Shown here piece after piece: positions 45,108-53,636 of a stretch of 64,000 nt of DNA. The position numbers and the translations under genes are program-made. Numbering within the stretch: the first letter of the stretch is position 1; each line of letters begins with the position of its first letter. Source of the stretch: Qipengyuania seohaensis (GTDB taxonomy: Bacteria > Pseudomonadota > Alphaproteobacteria > Sphingomonadales > Sphingomonadaceae). The stretch lies in NCBI RefSeq assembly GCF_002795865.1, contig NZ_CP024920.1:1089001-1153000 (forward strand). The letters are read 5' to 3'. Below the pieces are notes generated by a model. The model had not been told where the DNA came from and did not search any database. It saw only the letters and a list, made by a program, of their open reading frames with translations.

Positions 45108-46865
45108 TCAGCCCTTGGCCTTGGCCGCCGCGGCGGCTTTCTCGGCCTTTTCCTTTTCAGCCGCGGCTTTCAGCTGCGGATGCTTGGAATAGAGGTATTT
45201 CTGCTGCGCCAGCGTCAGGATGTTCGAAGTTACCCAGTAGAGCAGCAGGCCTGCCGCGAACGGGGCCATGATGAACATCAGCACCCACGGCATGATCGAG
45301 AACACCTGTTGCTGGATCGGGTCCATCGCCGACGGGTTCAGTTTGAACGTCAGCCACATGGTAACACCGAGCAGCACGGCCAGCACGCCGATGGCGAGGA
45401 AGCTGGGCGGCGTGAACGGCAGCAGGCCGAACAGGTTGAGGATGGTCGCCGGATCGGGCGCGGAAAGGTCGTCGATCCACAGGAAATTGCGGTGACGCAT
45501 CTCGATCGCGAGGTAGAGCACCTTGTAGAGCGCGAAGAATATCGGAATTTGCAGCAGCAAAGGCAGGCAGCCGGCCAGCGGGTTGACCTTCTCCTCCTTG
45601 AATAGCTTCTGCATTTCCTGCTGCTGCTTGACGCGGTCTTCCTTATACTTTTCCTGCAGCGCTTTCATTTTCGGCTGGATGGCTTTCATCGCGGCCATCG
45701 ATGCGAACTGCTTCTGCGCGATGGGGAACATTACGCCGCGCACCACGATGGTCAGGCAGATGATCGCCACGCCGAAATTGCCGACCAGGTCGTACAGGTT
45801 CTTGAGCAGCCACAGCAGCGGCTTTTCGAACCAGCGGAACCAGCCCCAGTCGATTGCGAGGCCGAACTTCTCGAGGCCCGCATCTTCGTAGGCATCGAGG
45901 ATGGTGGAATCCTTGGCGCCCGCATAGAGGCGCGAATCCGTCGTGTACTTGCGCCCGGCCGGAATAGTGACCGGATCGTAGATCATGTCGGCGCGATAGG
46001 TATCGTTGCCCAGCGCTCGGAAAGTCGCCTCGGGTGCGGCGCCGTCCTGCGGGACGAGAGCCGACAGCCAGTAGATGTCGGTGAAACCAAGCCATTCGGC
46101 GCGGCCTTCCGGATTGGCCGGACCGTCATCATCGAGATCGCTGTAGTCGAAATCGTAATTCGCGCTGTCGCCGAACACGCCGATGGGGCCGGAATGCGCG
46201 ATGAAGAAGTCGGCGCTGGCGGTGTCAGATGTGCGGCTGACGAGGCCATAGGGCTGCGCCACGATGGGCACGCCCGAACGGTTGGCGATGCTCTGCTCGA
46301 CCGAGATCATGTAGTTCTCGTCGATCGAATAGCGCAGCTGCAGTTCCAGCCCGTTGCCCGCATCATGCGTCAGCGTGACGGGCGTATCGAGCGACAGCAG
46401 CTTGCCATCGGCGGTCCAGACGGTTTCGTCGGGCACCTTCTGCCCGTTCACGAGGAAACCGTATTGCGCGAAGTGCTGTGCGGGGGTGCCGCGCGGCGAA
46501 TAAAGGCGGACCGGGCCGCTGTCCTCGTCGGTCGTCTCGGCGTAATCCTTGAGCACGAGGTCATCGACCACCGCGCCCACGAGGTTGATCGACCCTGCGA
46601 CCTTGGGCGAATCGATGGCAACGCGGTTGCCCGATGCCAGCGCCGTGTCGAGATCGGCCACTTCCTGCGCGATCGCCGCCGGATCGGTCAGCCCGCCGGT
46701 TCGCGAATGCACGACTTCTCCGCCCTCGACCGGAGTCGTCGCCGTCTCTGCCGCCACCACGGGTTCGTCCGGTTGCGGGTAGAAGTAGTTCATCGCAGCG
46801 TCCCAGCCCAAAAGCAGGGCCATCGAGAGCACGACTACGAAGATGATATTGCGCGAGTTTTCCAA
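45108..46865 (-). CDS. yidC: Membrane protein insertase YidC
   Basis: The 585-residue protein has an N-terminal transmembrane helix (about 7-22), a periplasmic beta domain and five C-terminal helices, starting near VGNFGVAIICLTIVVRGVM with the positively charged groove residue. A lysine/alanine-rich tail (KEKAEKAAAAAKAKG) follows. It inserts proteins into the inner membrane with or without SecYEG. It lies between yidD and engB. Confidence 0.96.
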   Translation of the reverse strand: MENSRNIIFVVVLSMALLLGWDAAMNYFYPQPDEPVVAAETATTPVEGGEVVHSRTGGLTDPAAIAQEVADLDTALASGNRVAIDSPKVAGSINLVGAVVDDLVLKDYAETTDEDSGPVRLYSPRGTPAQHFAQYGFLVNGQKVPDETVWTADGKLLSLDTPVTLTHDAGNGLELQLRYSIDENYMISVEQSIANRSGVPIVAQPYGLVSRTSDTASADFFIAHSGPIGVFGDSANYDFDYSDLDDDGPANPEGRAEWLGFTDIYWLSALVPQDGAAPEATFRALGNDTYRADMIYDPVTIPAGRKYTTDSRLYAGAKDSTILDAYEDAGLEKFGLAIDWGWFRWFEKPLLWLLKNLYDLVGNFGVAIICLTIVVRGVMFPIAQKQFASMAAMKAIQPKMKALQEKYKEDRVKQQQEMQKLFKEEKVNPLAGCLPLLLQIPIFFALYKVLYLAIEMRHRNFLWIDDLSAPDPATILNLFGLLPFTPPSFLAIGVLAVLLGVTMWLTFKLNPSAMDPIQQQVFSIMPWVLMFIMAPFAAGLLLYWVTSNILTLAQQKYLYSKHPQLKAAAEKEKAEKAAAAAKAKG

Positions 46866-46935
46866 GGTCGATCCCGGGTTTGATTTCTGTTCAGATGGGA
46901 ATGGTGTGTTATCTAGTCAAGACAGTAGATGGCAC

Positions 46936-47145
46936 TTACGGTACTGGGTCGTGCCCGCAGCCCCCCCATGGCTGGCAGCGCAATAGCCGCTTGAACGCCA
47001 ACCATCCACCCTTGATCGCCCCATATTTTTGCAGCGCCTCGATCGCGTACTGGCTGCACGATGGGGTGAAGCGGCAGGTCGGCGGGAGGATGCGGCTGGG
47101 GCCGAGTTGCCAGGCGCGCGCAATCCAGATCAGCGGATACTTCAT
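46936..47145 (-). CDS. yidD: Membrane protein insertion efficiency factor YidD
   Basis: The 69-residue protein [13 protein letters not shown] with the signature [19 protein letters not shown] and [13 protein letters not shown] is YidD. The start at 47145 overlaps the rnpA stop (ATGA). It is thought to help YidC insert proteins. The Cys residues of both motifs are kept. Confidence 0.95.
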   Translation of the reverse strand: MKYPLIWIARAWQLGPSRILPPTCRFTPSCSQYAIEALQKYGAIKGGWLAFKRLLRCQPWGGCGHDPVP

Positions 47146-47525
47146 GCGCGCGGGCTCCGGCGTTTGCGGGGGCCGCGTGCGCGGTCGCCCTTGCCTTCGC
47201 CTGCCCGCGCCAGCGCTGCCTCGAGCTCCTGCGTCATCGCGGCGAAATCGCGTTCGATCGATCCGTCGCGCCCGATGAGGATGTGGTCGTGATCGGCAAG
47301 ACCATGGTCCGGCAGCGCGGCCCACAGCAGCTCGCGAAACCGGCGCTTGATGCGATTGCGGACGACCGCATTGCCGACCTTCTTGGTAACGGTGATGCCA
47401 TAGCGCTTGCCCTTCCCCTCGTTCGGCCTCGTCAGCAGCACGAAACCGGGCTTCGCATTGCGCAGCCCGCGGTTGGCAGCAAGGAAGTCGCTGCGCTTGC
47501 GGATGACGGAAAGACCGTGGGGCAT
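47142..47525 (-). CDS. rnpA: Ribonuclease P protein component
   Basis: The 127-residue basic protein has [26 protein letters not shown], with the RNR motif of RNase P protein, which supports the RNA subunit in tRNA 5' maturation. It lies 88 bp downstream of rpmH, with a hairpin between them. The tail ([17 protein letters not shown]) is rich in arginine. Confidence 0.95.
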   Translation of the reverse strand: MPHGLSVIRKRSDFLAANRGLRNAKPGFVLLTRPNEGKGKRYGITVTKKVGNAVVRNRIKRRFRELLWAALPDHGLADHDHILIGRDGSIERDFAAMTQELEAALARAGEGKGDRARGPRKRRSPRA

Positions 47526-47540
47526 TGGTAGCAGATACGC

Positions 47541-47568
47541 AAAACGGGCCCCCGATGGGAGCCCGTTT
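47541..47568 (-). terminator. Hairpin between rpmH and rnpA, possible attenuator
   Basis: AAACGGGC and GCCCGTTT flank a loop of about 11 bases, and on the minus strand the stem ends in TTTT. It lies after the rpmH stop and before the rnpA start, so it could reduce read-through from the ribosomal protein gene into rnpA. Confidence 0.65.
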
Positions 47569-47613
47569 GATTATCGCGATCCTGTCCGCACCGGGGTGCG
47601 GCAGAACATGCGA

Positions 47614-47748
47614 TTAAGCGCAGAGGTTCTTGCGGCCGCGGTTGCGGCGAGCGCGAAGCACCTTGCGGCCACCCGGGGTAGCCTTGCGCGCAAAGAAACC
47701 GTGGCGACGGGCGCGCACGAGGTTCGAGGGCTGGAAAGTCCGCTTCAT
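47614..47748 (-). CDS. rpmH: 50S ribosomal protein L34
   Basis: The 44-residue protein [20 protein letters not shown], then RVRK-type basic repeats ([15 protein letters not shown]), is L34. It is the first gene of the rpmH-rnpA-yidD-yidC-engB run. The ATG at 47748 gives the standard length. Confidence 0.97.
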   Translation of the reverse strand: MKRTFQPSNLVRARRHGFFARKATPGGRKVLRARRNRGRKNLCA

Positions 47749-47896
47749 CGGATGGTCCTTCAAAAAATTCGTTGTTCGTCGGGCAACACGCGAAGAGGCG
47801 AATCGCGCCAACAAAAAGGGCCGCCGCTTCCGGCGACCGCATTGGTGGAGGGGCGCTTAGGCCAAAGCTTGGTGTCGGTCAAGTCCTTCAAGGCGC

Positions 47897-48784
47897 TCAA
47901 AACGCGGCATAGGCAATCTGCGCCGGACGCGGTGCGCCGCCGATCCAGCGGCGCATTTCGCGCGCCCCCAGCCAGCGCGCTTCGCGATGCGGTACCGAGT
48001 TGGTGAAGCTGTAGAATTCGCGGGCGTCTCGCTCGCTCATGCCCATCTCGCGGTAATAGCTGAGATAGCGGCGGTTCTGCGGCGCATCCATGGCAAATTC
48101 GTGTGCTTCGCGGCCCTGTTCGTCCATCCAGCTATGGACTGCAAACTCGGCGCCTTCCGCGATTTCGCGCACCGCGCCTGCCAGGAACAGTTCGACTGCG
48201 CCCGAGCGGACCGAACCGCGCCGCGGAACGTAGGTCGAAAGGCCAGCGGATCGGATCATTCGTCCAAGCTTCAGGTTGGCGATATCGTCGCGCGTGCCAG
48301 GGCACTCCACCATGTCGATCTGCGAAAGGCCGGGATGGTTCCGCAGCATGACGCGGAACCAGCGCGGGCTCTCGCGGTCGGTTTCGCCCATGAGCGCGAC
48401 GCGGTTTTCGTCGATCACGCGAAACGGCCCGTATTGCGCGATGCCGCCCGAATAGCTGCGCGCGCTGGTGTCGATCGACGGCAAGCGATGCGCAACGGCG
48501 GAATAGGGCTTTGCCGTGATCGCTTGCGGCTTGGGCACGGGACGCGGCACGAAGCGCGTGGTGGCGGCGGACGGCGGCGGTGCTAGGACAAGCGTGTCCA
48601 CGCTGACCGAAGCCTTGTGCGGAGCTACCTTCGCGATGGCGCTCACGGGCATCGGATCGACAGGCGGCTGCCCGACGAATGCAACAGGCAGCTTCACGAG
48701 GCCCAACGACTGCGCCACAACAGGGGAGGCAAATCCAGAGGCAAGCATGGCTAGCAGAAGGAGGGCCGCGCGAAGCATGGGCAA
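47897..48784 (-). CDS. Exported protein with ClpP-like (COG3904-type) domain
   Basis: The 295-residue protein has a signal peptide (about 1-25, ending PVVAQ) and a Pro-rich linker. The C-terminal 180 residues carry GTRDDIANLKLGRMIRSAGL and YVPRRGSVRSGAVELFLAG, the pattern of predicted periplasmic proteins with a crotonase/ClpP-like fold; the Ser in that position may be the nucleophile. It is divergent from the yifB-type gene. Confidence 0.6.
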   Translation of the reverse strand: MPMLRAALLLLAMLASGFASPVVAQSLGLVKLPVAFVGQPPVDPMPVSAIAKVAPHKASVSVDTLVLAPPPSAATTRFVPRPVPKPQAITAKPYSAVAHRLPSIDTSARSYSGGIAQYGPFRVIDENRVALMGETDRESPRWFRVMLRNHPGLSQIDMVECPGTRDDIANLKLGRMIRSAGLSTYVPRRGSVRSGAVELFLAGAVREIAEGAEFAVHSWMDEQGREAHEFAMDAPQNRRYLSYYREMGMSERDAREFYSFTNSVPHREARWLGAREMRRWIGGAPRPAQIAYAAF

Positions 48785-48938
48785 CCCAATGCGCCCGCCT
48801 CCCTTTCCGACCTGCCAAGGGTCATGGTCAACACCGGGTTAACCGCACCTCTTCCCCACGCCTTTTCGCGTGCAAGCCTCGACAATCAAAGGCTTTCTTG
48901 TCACTGCCTGCGCACGAATACTGAAGCGGGGGTTAAGC

Positions 48939-50447
48939 GTGGTCGCATTGGTCCGGACGGTGGCCTATCTCGGGCTGGAGGCGCGCAGCGTGGAGGTGCA
49001 ATGTTCCCTCGCGCCGGGCCTGCCGAACTTCAATATCGTGGGTCTGGCCGACAAGGCCGTCGGCGAAAGCAAGGAGCGTGTGCGCGCCGCGTTGGCCTCG
49101 ATGGGTCTGGCGCTGCCGCCCAAGCGGATCACTATCAACCTCTCGCCAGCCGACCTGCCCAAGGAAGGCTCGCATTACGATCTGCCCGTGGCGCTAGCCG
49201 TGCTGGCGGCGATGGGCATTACCGATGCCGAGCAGCTGGAGGACTGGGTCGTGGTGGGCGAATTGGCCCTCGACGGGCGCGTGGCACCTTCTCCAGGCGT
49301 GCTCCTCGCCGCGCTCCATGCGAGCGAGGCGGAAAAGGGCCTTATTTGTCCCGCCGCGCAAGGCGCGGAGGCGAAATGGGCGAGCGATGTGCCGGTCCTC
49401 GCCGCACCTGACCTCGTCAGCCTGCTGAACCATCTCAAGGGAACGGCCCAGCTGGCCGAACCCGACCGCGGCCTCGTCGAAGAACCCGCCCCCTTCACCG
49501 ATCTCAAGCAGGTCAAGGGTCAGGAAACCGCCAAGCGCGCGCTGGAGATCGCCGCGGCGGGCGGGCACAATCTCCTGATGGTCGGCCCTCCGGGTGCGGG
49601 AAAGTCGCTGATGGCGAGTTGCCTTCCCGGCATCCTGCCCGAGCTCACCCCCGCAGAAGCGCTGGAAGTCAGCATGGTGCAATCGGTGGCGGGGATCCTG
49701 GAGGAAGGCCGGATCAGCCGTGCGCGCCCGTTCCGCGCTCCCCACCATTCGGCCAGCATGGCTGCGCTGACCGGCGGCGGGCTGCGGGTGAAGCCGGGCG
49801 AGGTGAGCCTGGCGCATCTGGGCGTGCTCTTCCTCGACGAATTGCCCGAATTTCAGCGCGCCGTGCTCGATTCGCTGCGCCAGCCGCTGGAAACGAACAA
49901 GGTCGATGTCGCGCGCGCCAATGCTCACGTCACCTTCCCCGCCAATGTACAGCTGATCGCGGCGATGAACCCGTGCCGCTGCGGCCATTTGGGCGATCCG
50001 GCTCTTGCGTGTTCGCGCGCGCCGAAATGTGCCGCCGACTACCAGAGCAAGGTTTCGGGTCCCATGCTCGACCGCATCGACCTGCATGTCGAAGCCGACC
50101 CCGTCAGCGCGGCCGATCTTGCGCTCCCGCCTCCGGCAGAGGGCAGCGCCGAAGTCGCGGCGCGCGTAGCCGCAGCACGCCAGCGGCAGACTGCGCGAAA
50201 GGACGAGACCGGCGTGCGCACAAATGCCGAATTGCAGGGCGACGCGCTCGACCGTTTTGCCGCGCCGGACGAGGACGGGCGGGCCCTGTTGCTGCAGGCG
50301 GCAACGGCCATGCGCCTCTCCGCGCGCGCCTATACGCGCATGCTGAGAGTGGCGCGCACGATTGCGGACCTCGCAGGCGCGGAGCAGGTCGGGCGGATCC
50401 ATGTCGCGGAAGCGCTTAGCTATCGGCGGCAACCTCCGCGCGCCTGA
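48939..50447 (+). CDS. YifB-family Mg chelatase-like AAA ATPase
   Basis: The 502-residue protein starts at GTG 48939 (MVALVRTVAYLG in the usual family form) and has an N-terminal Lon-protease-like domain (VALAVLAAMGI), Walker A GPPGAGKSLMAS, Walker B LFLDELPEF, and a zinc-type cluster CRCGHLG and CSRAPKC. YifB/ComM proteins are helicases that help branch migration in natural transformation. The C-terminal Mg_chelatase_C domain is present. The start codon choice excludes a 23-residue extension of no family likeness. Confidence 0.92.
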   Translation: MVALVRTVAYLGLEARSVEVQCSLAPGLPNFNIVGLADKAVGESKERVRAALASMGLALPPKRITINLSPADLPKEGSHYDLPVALAVLAAMGITDAEQLEDWVVVGELALDGRVAPSPGVLLAALHASEAEKGLICPAAQGAEAKWASDVPVLAAPDLVSLLNHLKGTAQLAEPDRGLVEEPAPFTDLKQVKGQETAKRALEIAAAGGHNLLMVGPPGAGKSLMASCLPGILPELTPAEALEVSMVQSVAGILEEGRISRARPFRAPHHSASMAALTGGGLRVKPGEVSLAHLGVLFLDELPEFQRAVLDSLRQPLETNKVDVARANAHVTFPANVQLIAAMNPCRCGHLGDPALACSRAPKCAADYQSKVSGPMLDRIDLHVEADPVSAADLALPPPAEGSAEVAARVAAARQRQTARKDETGVRTNAELQGDALDRFAAPDEDGRALLLQAATAMRLSARAYTRMLRVARTIADLAGAEQVGRIHVAEALSYRRQPPRA

Positions 50448-50481
50448 TGCGTTATCTCCTTCTATCGGAAGGAGAAATGCA

Positions 50482-51705
50482 ATGTTTGCTGCCGGATCGA
50501 AGACGCTTCTTTCTACAGCCCTTGTTGCCTTGATGGCAGGTTGCACAACGGCGCCAGCGGATAATTCGGGTGCCGAGGAACCCGCATCCGTCACCGAACA
50601 ACGCGATGGCGCCATGGCGCTACTGTCGGTGCTGGATGCCGAGGCCGGGCCGAAAGAGAACGTGGTCTTCTCTCCTGCCAGCATAAACCTTGCATTCGGG
50701 CTGCTTTACGAGGGGTCCGGCGGCGACACCCGTGCCCAAATTGCTCGCGTCCTGCCGCCGCCCGCCGATCCTCTCGGCTATGCGAGCGACGAGAAAGACG
50801 TCGAGGTCAGCGTGGCCAACGCCCTGTTCCTGGACCGGGACTTCCGGTTCCGCGACAGCTACGTCAGCCGCACGCGCCGGGCCTATGATGCTGCTGCCAT
50901 TGCAGTCGATTATTCCGATGCCGTCGCTTCGGCCAAAACGATCAATGATTGGGCGGACAAGGCGACGCGGGGGCTGATCCCCAATGTGATCTCTCCTCCG
51001 GCGATCGACGAATCCATGATCGCGGTCCTTGCCAACGCCCTTTATTTCGAGGGGCTGTGGAAGACGAAGCTGCTGTATCGCAAACAGCATCCCTTCCTGT
51101 TCGGCAATGGCGCGGAAGAACCTTTCACTTTCGTCGGACAGACGTTCGACGTGGCCTATGCCAGCAGGGGCGACTGGGAGGCGATCCGCCTGCCCTATCG
51201 CAACGCACGCTACGCCATGGATATCGTGATGCCGCGCAATCGCGAGGTGATGGAGCGGGCCGCATCGGCGCAATTGCTCGAAAGCTTTGCCGGCGACCTC
51301 GCAAAGGCAAAACCCGACCTCGTCGAAGTCGAAATACCCCAGTTCGAAACCGATTATTCGCAAAGCCTCGTCGCGCCGCTCAAGGCGATTGGCCTCACAT
51401 TACCTTTCACGAAAGGCGAGGCCGATTTCTCGGCCATGGTGGAACCGGGCCAGCCGCCCGTGGTGGTGAGCGACGTTCGCCACCTCACCAAGCTGCAGGT
51501 CTATGACGAGGGGACCAAGGCATCGGCAGTGACGACGATATCGATCATCACGACCAGCGCGCGCATCCTGCCCAAGGAGCCCCGACGGTTCCGCGCCGAC
51601 CGGCCGTTCATGATCGTGCTGCGAGACCTCGAGCGTGATGCGATCCTGTTCGTCGGCCGGATCGCAGACCCGCAGCCGTTCGAACCCGAAGTCGAAGAAC
51701 CCTGA
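50482..51705 (+). CDS. Serpin-family protease inhibitor, lipoprotein
   Basis: The 407-residue protein begins with a lipoprotein signal (LVALMAGC, Cys at residue 21), then has serpin features: NVVFSPASINLAFGLL, NALYFEGLWK, the hinge YDEGTKASAVTT and the C-terminal DRPFMIVLRD. AAGGAG precedes the ATG at 50482. Serpins trap serine or cysteine proteases by a bait loop, here IITTSARILPKEP. In a lipid-anchored bacterial form it may protect the envelope from host or rival proteases. The P1 residue cannot be fixed by eye. Confidence 0.88.
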   Translation: MFAAGSKTLLSTALVALMAGCTTAPADNSGAEEPASVTEQRDGAMALLSVLDAEAGPKENVVFSPASINLAFGLLYEGSGGDTRAQIARVLPPPADPLGYASDEKDVEVSVANALFLDRDFRFRDSYVSRTRRAYDAAAIAVDYSDAVASAKTINDWADKATRGLIPNVISPPAIDESMIAVLANALYFEGLWKTKLLYRKQHPFLFGNGAEEPFTFVGQTFDVAYASRGDWEAIRLPYRNARYAMDIVMPRNREVMERAASAQLLESFAGDLAKAKPDLVEVEIPQFETDYSQSLVAPLKAIGLTLPFTKGEADFSAMVEPGQPPVVVSDVRHLTKLQVYDEGTKASAVTTISIITTSARILPKEPRRFRADRPFMIVLRDLERDAILFVGRIADPQPFEPEVEEP

Positions 51706-51708
51706 TCC

Positions 51709-52056
51709 TCAGCTGTCGGACATGTCGAGGTTGAGCCTGGTCGGCTTGTGCTCTGCGTCGCCTTCGAATTTCTTCAGGAAGTCCTCGATCGGGACGGCCT
51801 GCGCCTTGTCGACCATGGGGTTCGACTTGGCCATTTCGACTGCCTTCAGCTCGTCCGGCGTCATGCGGACATGGATGTAGGGCATCCATACCTCGCCGAA
51901 ATCGGCCTGCTGGTACCATACGTCGAGGATGTCGTAGGACGCCCACGACCCGCCCGGTTCGCGCAGCCGGATGCCCTCGCCGATGCGCGGCACCGCCACG
52001 GTCTTGATCCGGAAGACCGACTGGTGGGTCTCGTTCTGAACTTCGATTTCGATCAC
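51709..52056 (-). CDS. Unrecognised 115-residue soluble protein
   Basis: The protein MIEIEVQNETHQSVFRIK has an N-terminal beta-rich half and a helical acidic tail. No signal peptide, membrane segment or known motif is seen. Its stop is 3 bp from the end of the convergent serpin gene. The 111-bp gap upstream holds two TGACGTCA palindromes. Confidence 0.6.
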   Translation of the reverse strand: MIEIEVQNETHQSVFRIKTVAVPRIGEGIRLREPGGSWASYDILDVWYQQADFGEVWMPYIHVRMTPDELKAVEMAKSNPMVDKAQAVPIEDFLKKFEGDAEHKPTRLNLDMSDS

Positions 52057-52136
52057 ATTATGGCCCGGCTTGTTGGGGAGTGAATCCCGTGTGCAGCCAC
52101 CGCGATGACAGCAAGGCGTTGAGATCGTTTTAACGA

Positions 52137-52171
52137 TGACGTCACGGAGCCACCGTGGAAAGTGACGTCAC
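52137..52171. repeat. Two TGACGTCA palindromes
   Basis: TGACGTCA occurs at 52137-52144 and, within GTGACGTCAC, at 52162-52171, separated by GGAGCCACCGTGG-like sequence. The two copies can pair with each other as hairpin arms. They lie after the stop of the gene at 52168 and before the gene at 52056 on the minus strand, so they may terminate or regulate. Confidence 0.4.
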
Positions 52172-52428
52172 TTTTGCGCGTAGGGCGTGTTCTTGACGAG
52201 GTGGCGATTGTAATCGGGCGCGCCATCGTCCCACCACACCGGGCCGCGTTCTCCCAACGCAACCTTGGCTTCATGCACCTGCTTGCGTGCAGCACGCTCT
52301 GCCGCTGCGTCTTTATCGCGTAGCGCCGCACCGACTGCACGGCGCGCATCCATCAGCTGCGCGACGAGACGCGCTCGCTCGCTTTCCGGCAAATGGGGAT
52401 TGGAGGCGCGCCACAGCCTGCCGCGCAC
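52168..52428 (-). CDS. Unrecognised small helical protein, start uncertain
   Basis: The 86-residue form from GTG 52428 is arginine- and alanine-rich with an end KVALGERGPVWWDDGAPDYN. The frame stays open upstream, and codons for SDSVERTGDGRYII look coding, right up to the HxlR gene stop at 52470, but contain no ATG, GTG or TTG in frame. Either a CTG start overlapping the HxlR stop is used or the N-terminus is shorter. It is likely co-transcribed with the HxlR gene. Confidence 0.55.
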   Translation of the reverse strand: MRGRLWRASNPHLPESERARLVAQLMDARRAVGAALRDKDAAAERAARKQVHEAKVALGERGPVWWDDGAPDYNRHLVKNTPYAQK

Positions 52429-52469
52429 GATGATGTAGCGCCCATCGCCCGTTCGTTCGACGGAATCGC

Positions 52470-53024
52470 TCAGGCGGCGTCCTTGGCCTTGCGCGCAGTG
52501 GCGATGTCCACCACCGAGCCGTTCTTGAGCGTCATGACCGGACTGGCGGTCGAGCCGTCGGCGCGTACGCCGAGGTTCTTGCGCTCGACGAGGGCAAGAT
52601 CGGCTGGGCCAAGGATACGTCCGTCATGGCTGAGGATCGAGGTCGGACCGATCGGCAGGCGGTCGATTTCGTCCACCAGCACGGGGTTCTCGACGATCTC
52701 GCCGCCATATTTCTGGCCCCACTGGCGCAGCGCCACCATGGCCGGCAGCAGGTCGAAACCCTTGTCGGTCAAGCGGTATTCGATCTTGCGTCGGTCGTCC
52801 GGGCAGGGATCGCGTTTGAGAATCCCGTGCTCCACCAGCTTGGCGAGGCGATTCGACAGGATGTTGCGCGCAATGCCCAGCTCGGTGAGGAATTCCTCGA
52901 AGTGATGCAGGCCGTTGAAGCTGGCGCGCAGGATCATGAAACTCCAGCGTTCGCCCATGACCTCGAGTGCCTGCGGCAGGCCGCATTCCGTCAGTTCGCG
53001 TAGTGGTTCGCGGATATCGCCCAT
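52470..53024 (-). CDS. HxlR-family winged-helix regulator
   Basis: The 184-residue protein has an HxlR winged helix (about 14-105): CGLPQALEVMGERWSFMIL, LGIARNILSNRLAKLVEHGI, then RKIEYRLTDKGFDLLPAM. Unlike standard HxlR proteins of about 110 residues it has a C-terminal extension of about 75 residues with a beta-rich stretch. The family senses redox or electrophiles. It is divergent from the secreted protein at 53212 with dyad repeats between them, likely its own operator. Confidence 0.87.
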   Translation of the reverse strand: MGDIREPLRELTECGLPQALEVMGERWSFMILRASFNGLHHFEEFLTELGIARNILSNRLAKLVEHGILKRDPCPDDRRKIEYRLTDKGFDLLPAMVALRQWGQKYGGEIVENPVLVDEIDRLPIGPTSILSHDGRILGPADLALVERKNLGVRADGSTASPVMTLKNGSVVDIATARKAKDAA

Positions 53025-53041
53025 AAATTCAGTCCTTCTGG

Positions 53042-53142
53042 TGCAACCTATCTACCGACTTTCTCGGCAAAGCCAAATTCTTTGAAAAATGGGTTGCATC
53101 ACGAAACCTAATTATCTAGGTAGCGATTCGCAACTGGTTGCA
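53042..53142. promoter_or_regulatory. Repeats between the HxlR gene and the secreted protein gene
   Basis: TGCAACC (53042-53048) is matched by GGTTGCA at 53092-53098 and 53136-53142, and ACCTA-N6-TAGGT (53106-53121) forms a dyad. This arrangement in a divergent gap suggests operator sites for the HxlR regulator. The assignment to that protein is inferred. Confidence 0.5.
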
Positions 53143-53155
53143 AATTGAAACTTAC

Positions 53156-53193
53156 ATTGCATTTTTCGCACGGCCAGTTGAGAAAAATGCAAT
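53156..53193 (+). promoter_or_regulatory. Stem-loop in the leader of the small secreted protein gene
   Basis: ATTGCATTTTTC and GAAAAATGCAAT form a perfect 12-bp stem around 14 bases, ending 19 bp before the ATG at 53212. In RNA it would sit in the 5' leader and could affect stability or translation. It could also be a promoter dyad. Confidence 0.5.
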
Positions 53194-53211
53194 GCACTGA
53201 AGGAATGTACG

Positions 53212-53553
53212 ATGACCCTCTCCCTCGATCGTAGCGCCAAGATCAGCGTATTCGTGTCGGCTTTCGCCTACACCGCTCTCACTTTCGGCGCCCTTACCGC
53301 CCCGACCGCGGCCGAAGCCCGCGACAATGCGCCCTACTATACCGCCGAACTCGCCCAGCCCGCTGCCGAGCGCACGACGGTTGCTGGCGGCGTTGCCTGG
53401 ATCTGCTCGGACACGAGCTGCGTCGCTCGCAAGGGCACCTCGCGGCCGGTGCGCATCTGCCGCGAACTCAAGCGCGATCTCGGCGAAGTGAAGGCCTTCA
53501 CCGCCAAGGGTGAAAAACTCGACGCCGACAAGCTGGCGAAGTGCAACGGCTGA
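53212..53553 (+). CDS. Small exported protein typical of Sphingomonadales
   Basis: The 113-residue protein has a signal peptide (about 14-36, ending AAEA) and a mature part with GVAWICSDTSCVARK and PVRICRELKRDLG, ending KLAKCNG. Four cysteines suggest two disulfides. The shape matches the CC_3452-type family of small exported proteins of unknown function, from memory. A strong terminator follows. Confidence 0.75.
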   Translation: MTLSLDRSAKISVFVSAFAYTALTFGALTAPTAAEARDNAPYYTAELAQPAAERTTVAGGVAWICSDTSCVARKGTSRPVRICRELKRDLGEVKAFTAKGEKLDADKLAKCNG

Positions 53554-53604
53554 TCCCGCGCACAACCTTATCCCCCCACCCCCTCTCCATCAGGGTGGAC
53601 CTTG

Positions 53605-53634
53605 GGCCCCGGCATTCGTGTCGGGGCCTTTTTT
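53605..53634 (+). terminator. Terminator after the small exported protein gene
   Basis: GGCCCCGGCA and TGTCGGGGCC form a 10-bp stem (one G-U) closed by a TTCG tetraloop and followed by six T, 52 bp after the stop at 53553. This is a textbook intrinsic terminator. It also separates the gene from the convergent HAD hydrolase gene. Confidence 0.9.
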
Positions 53635-53636
53635 GT

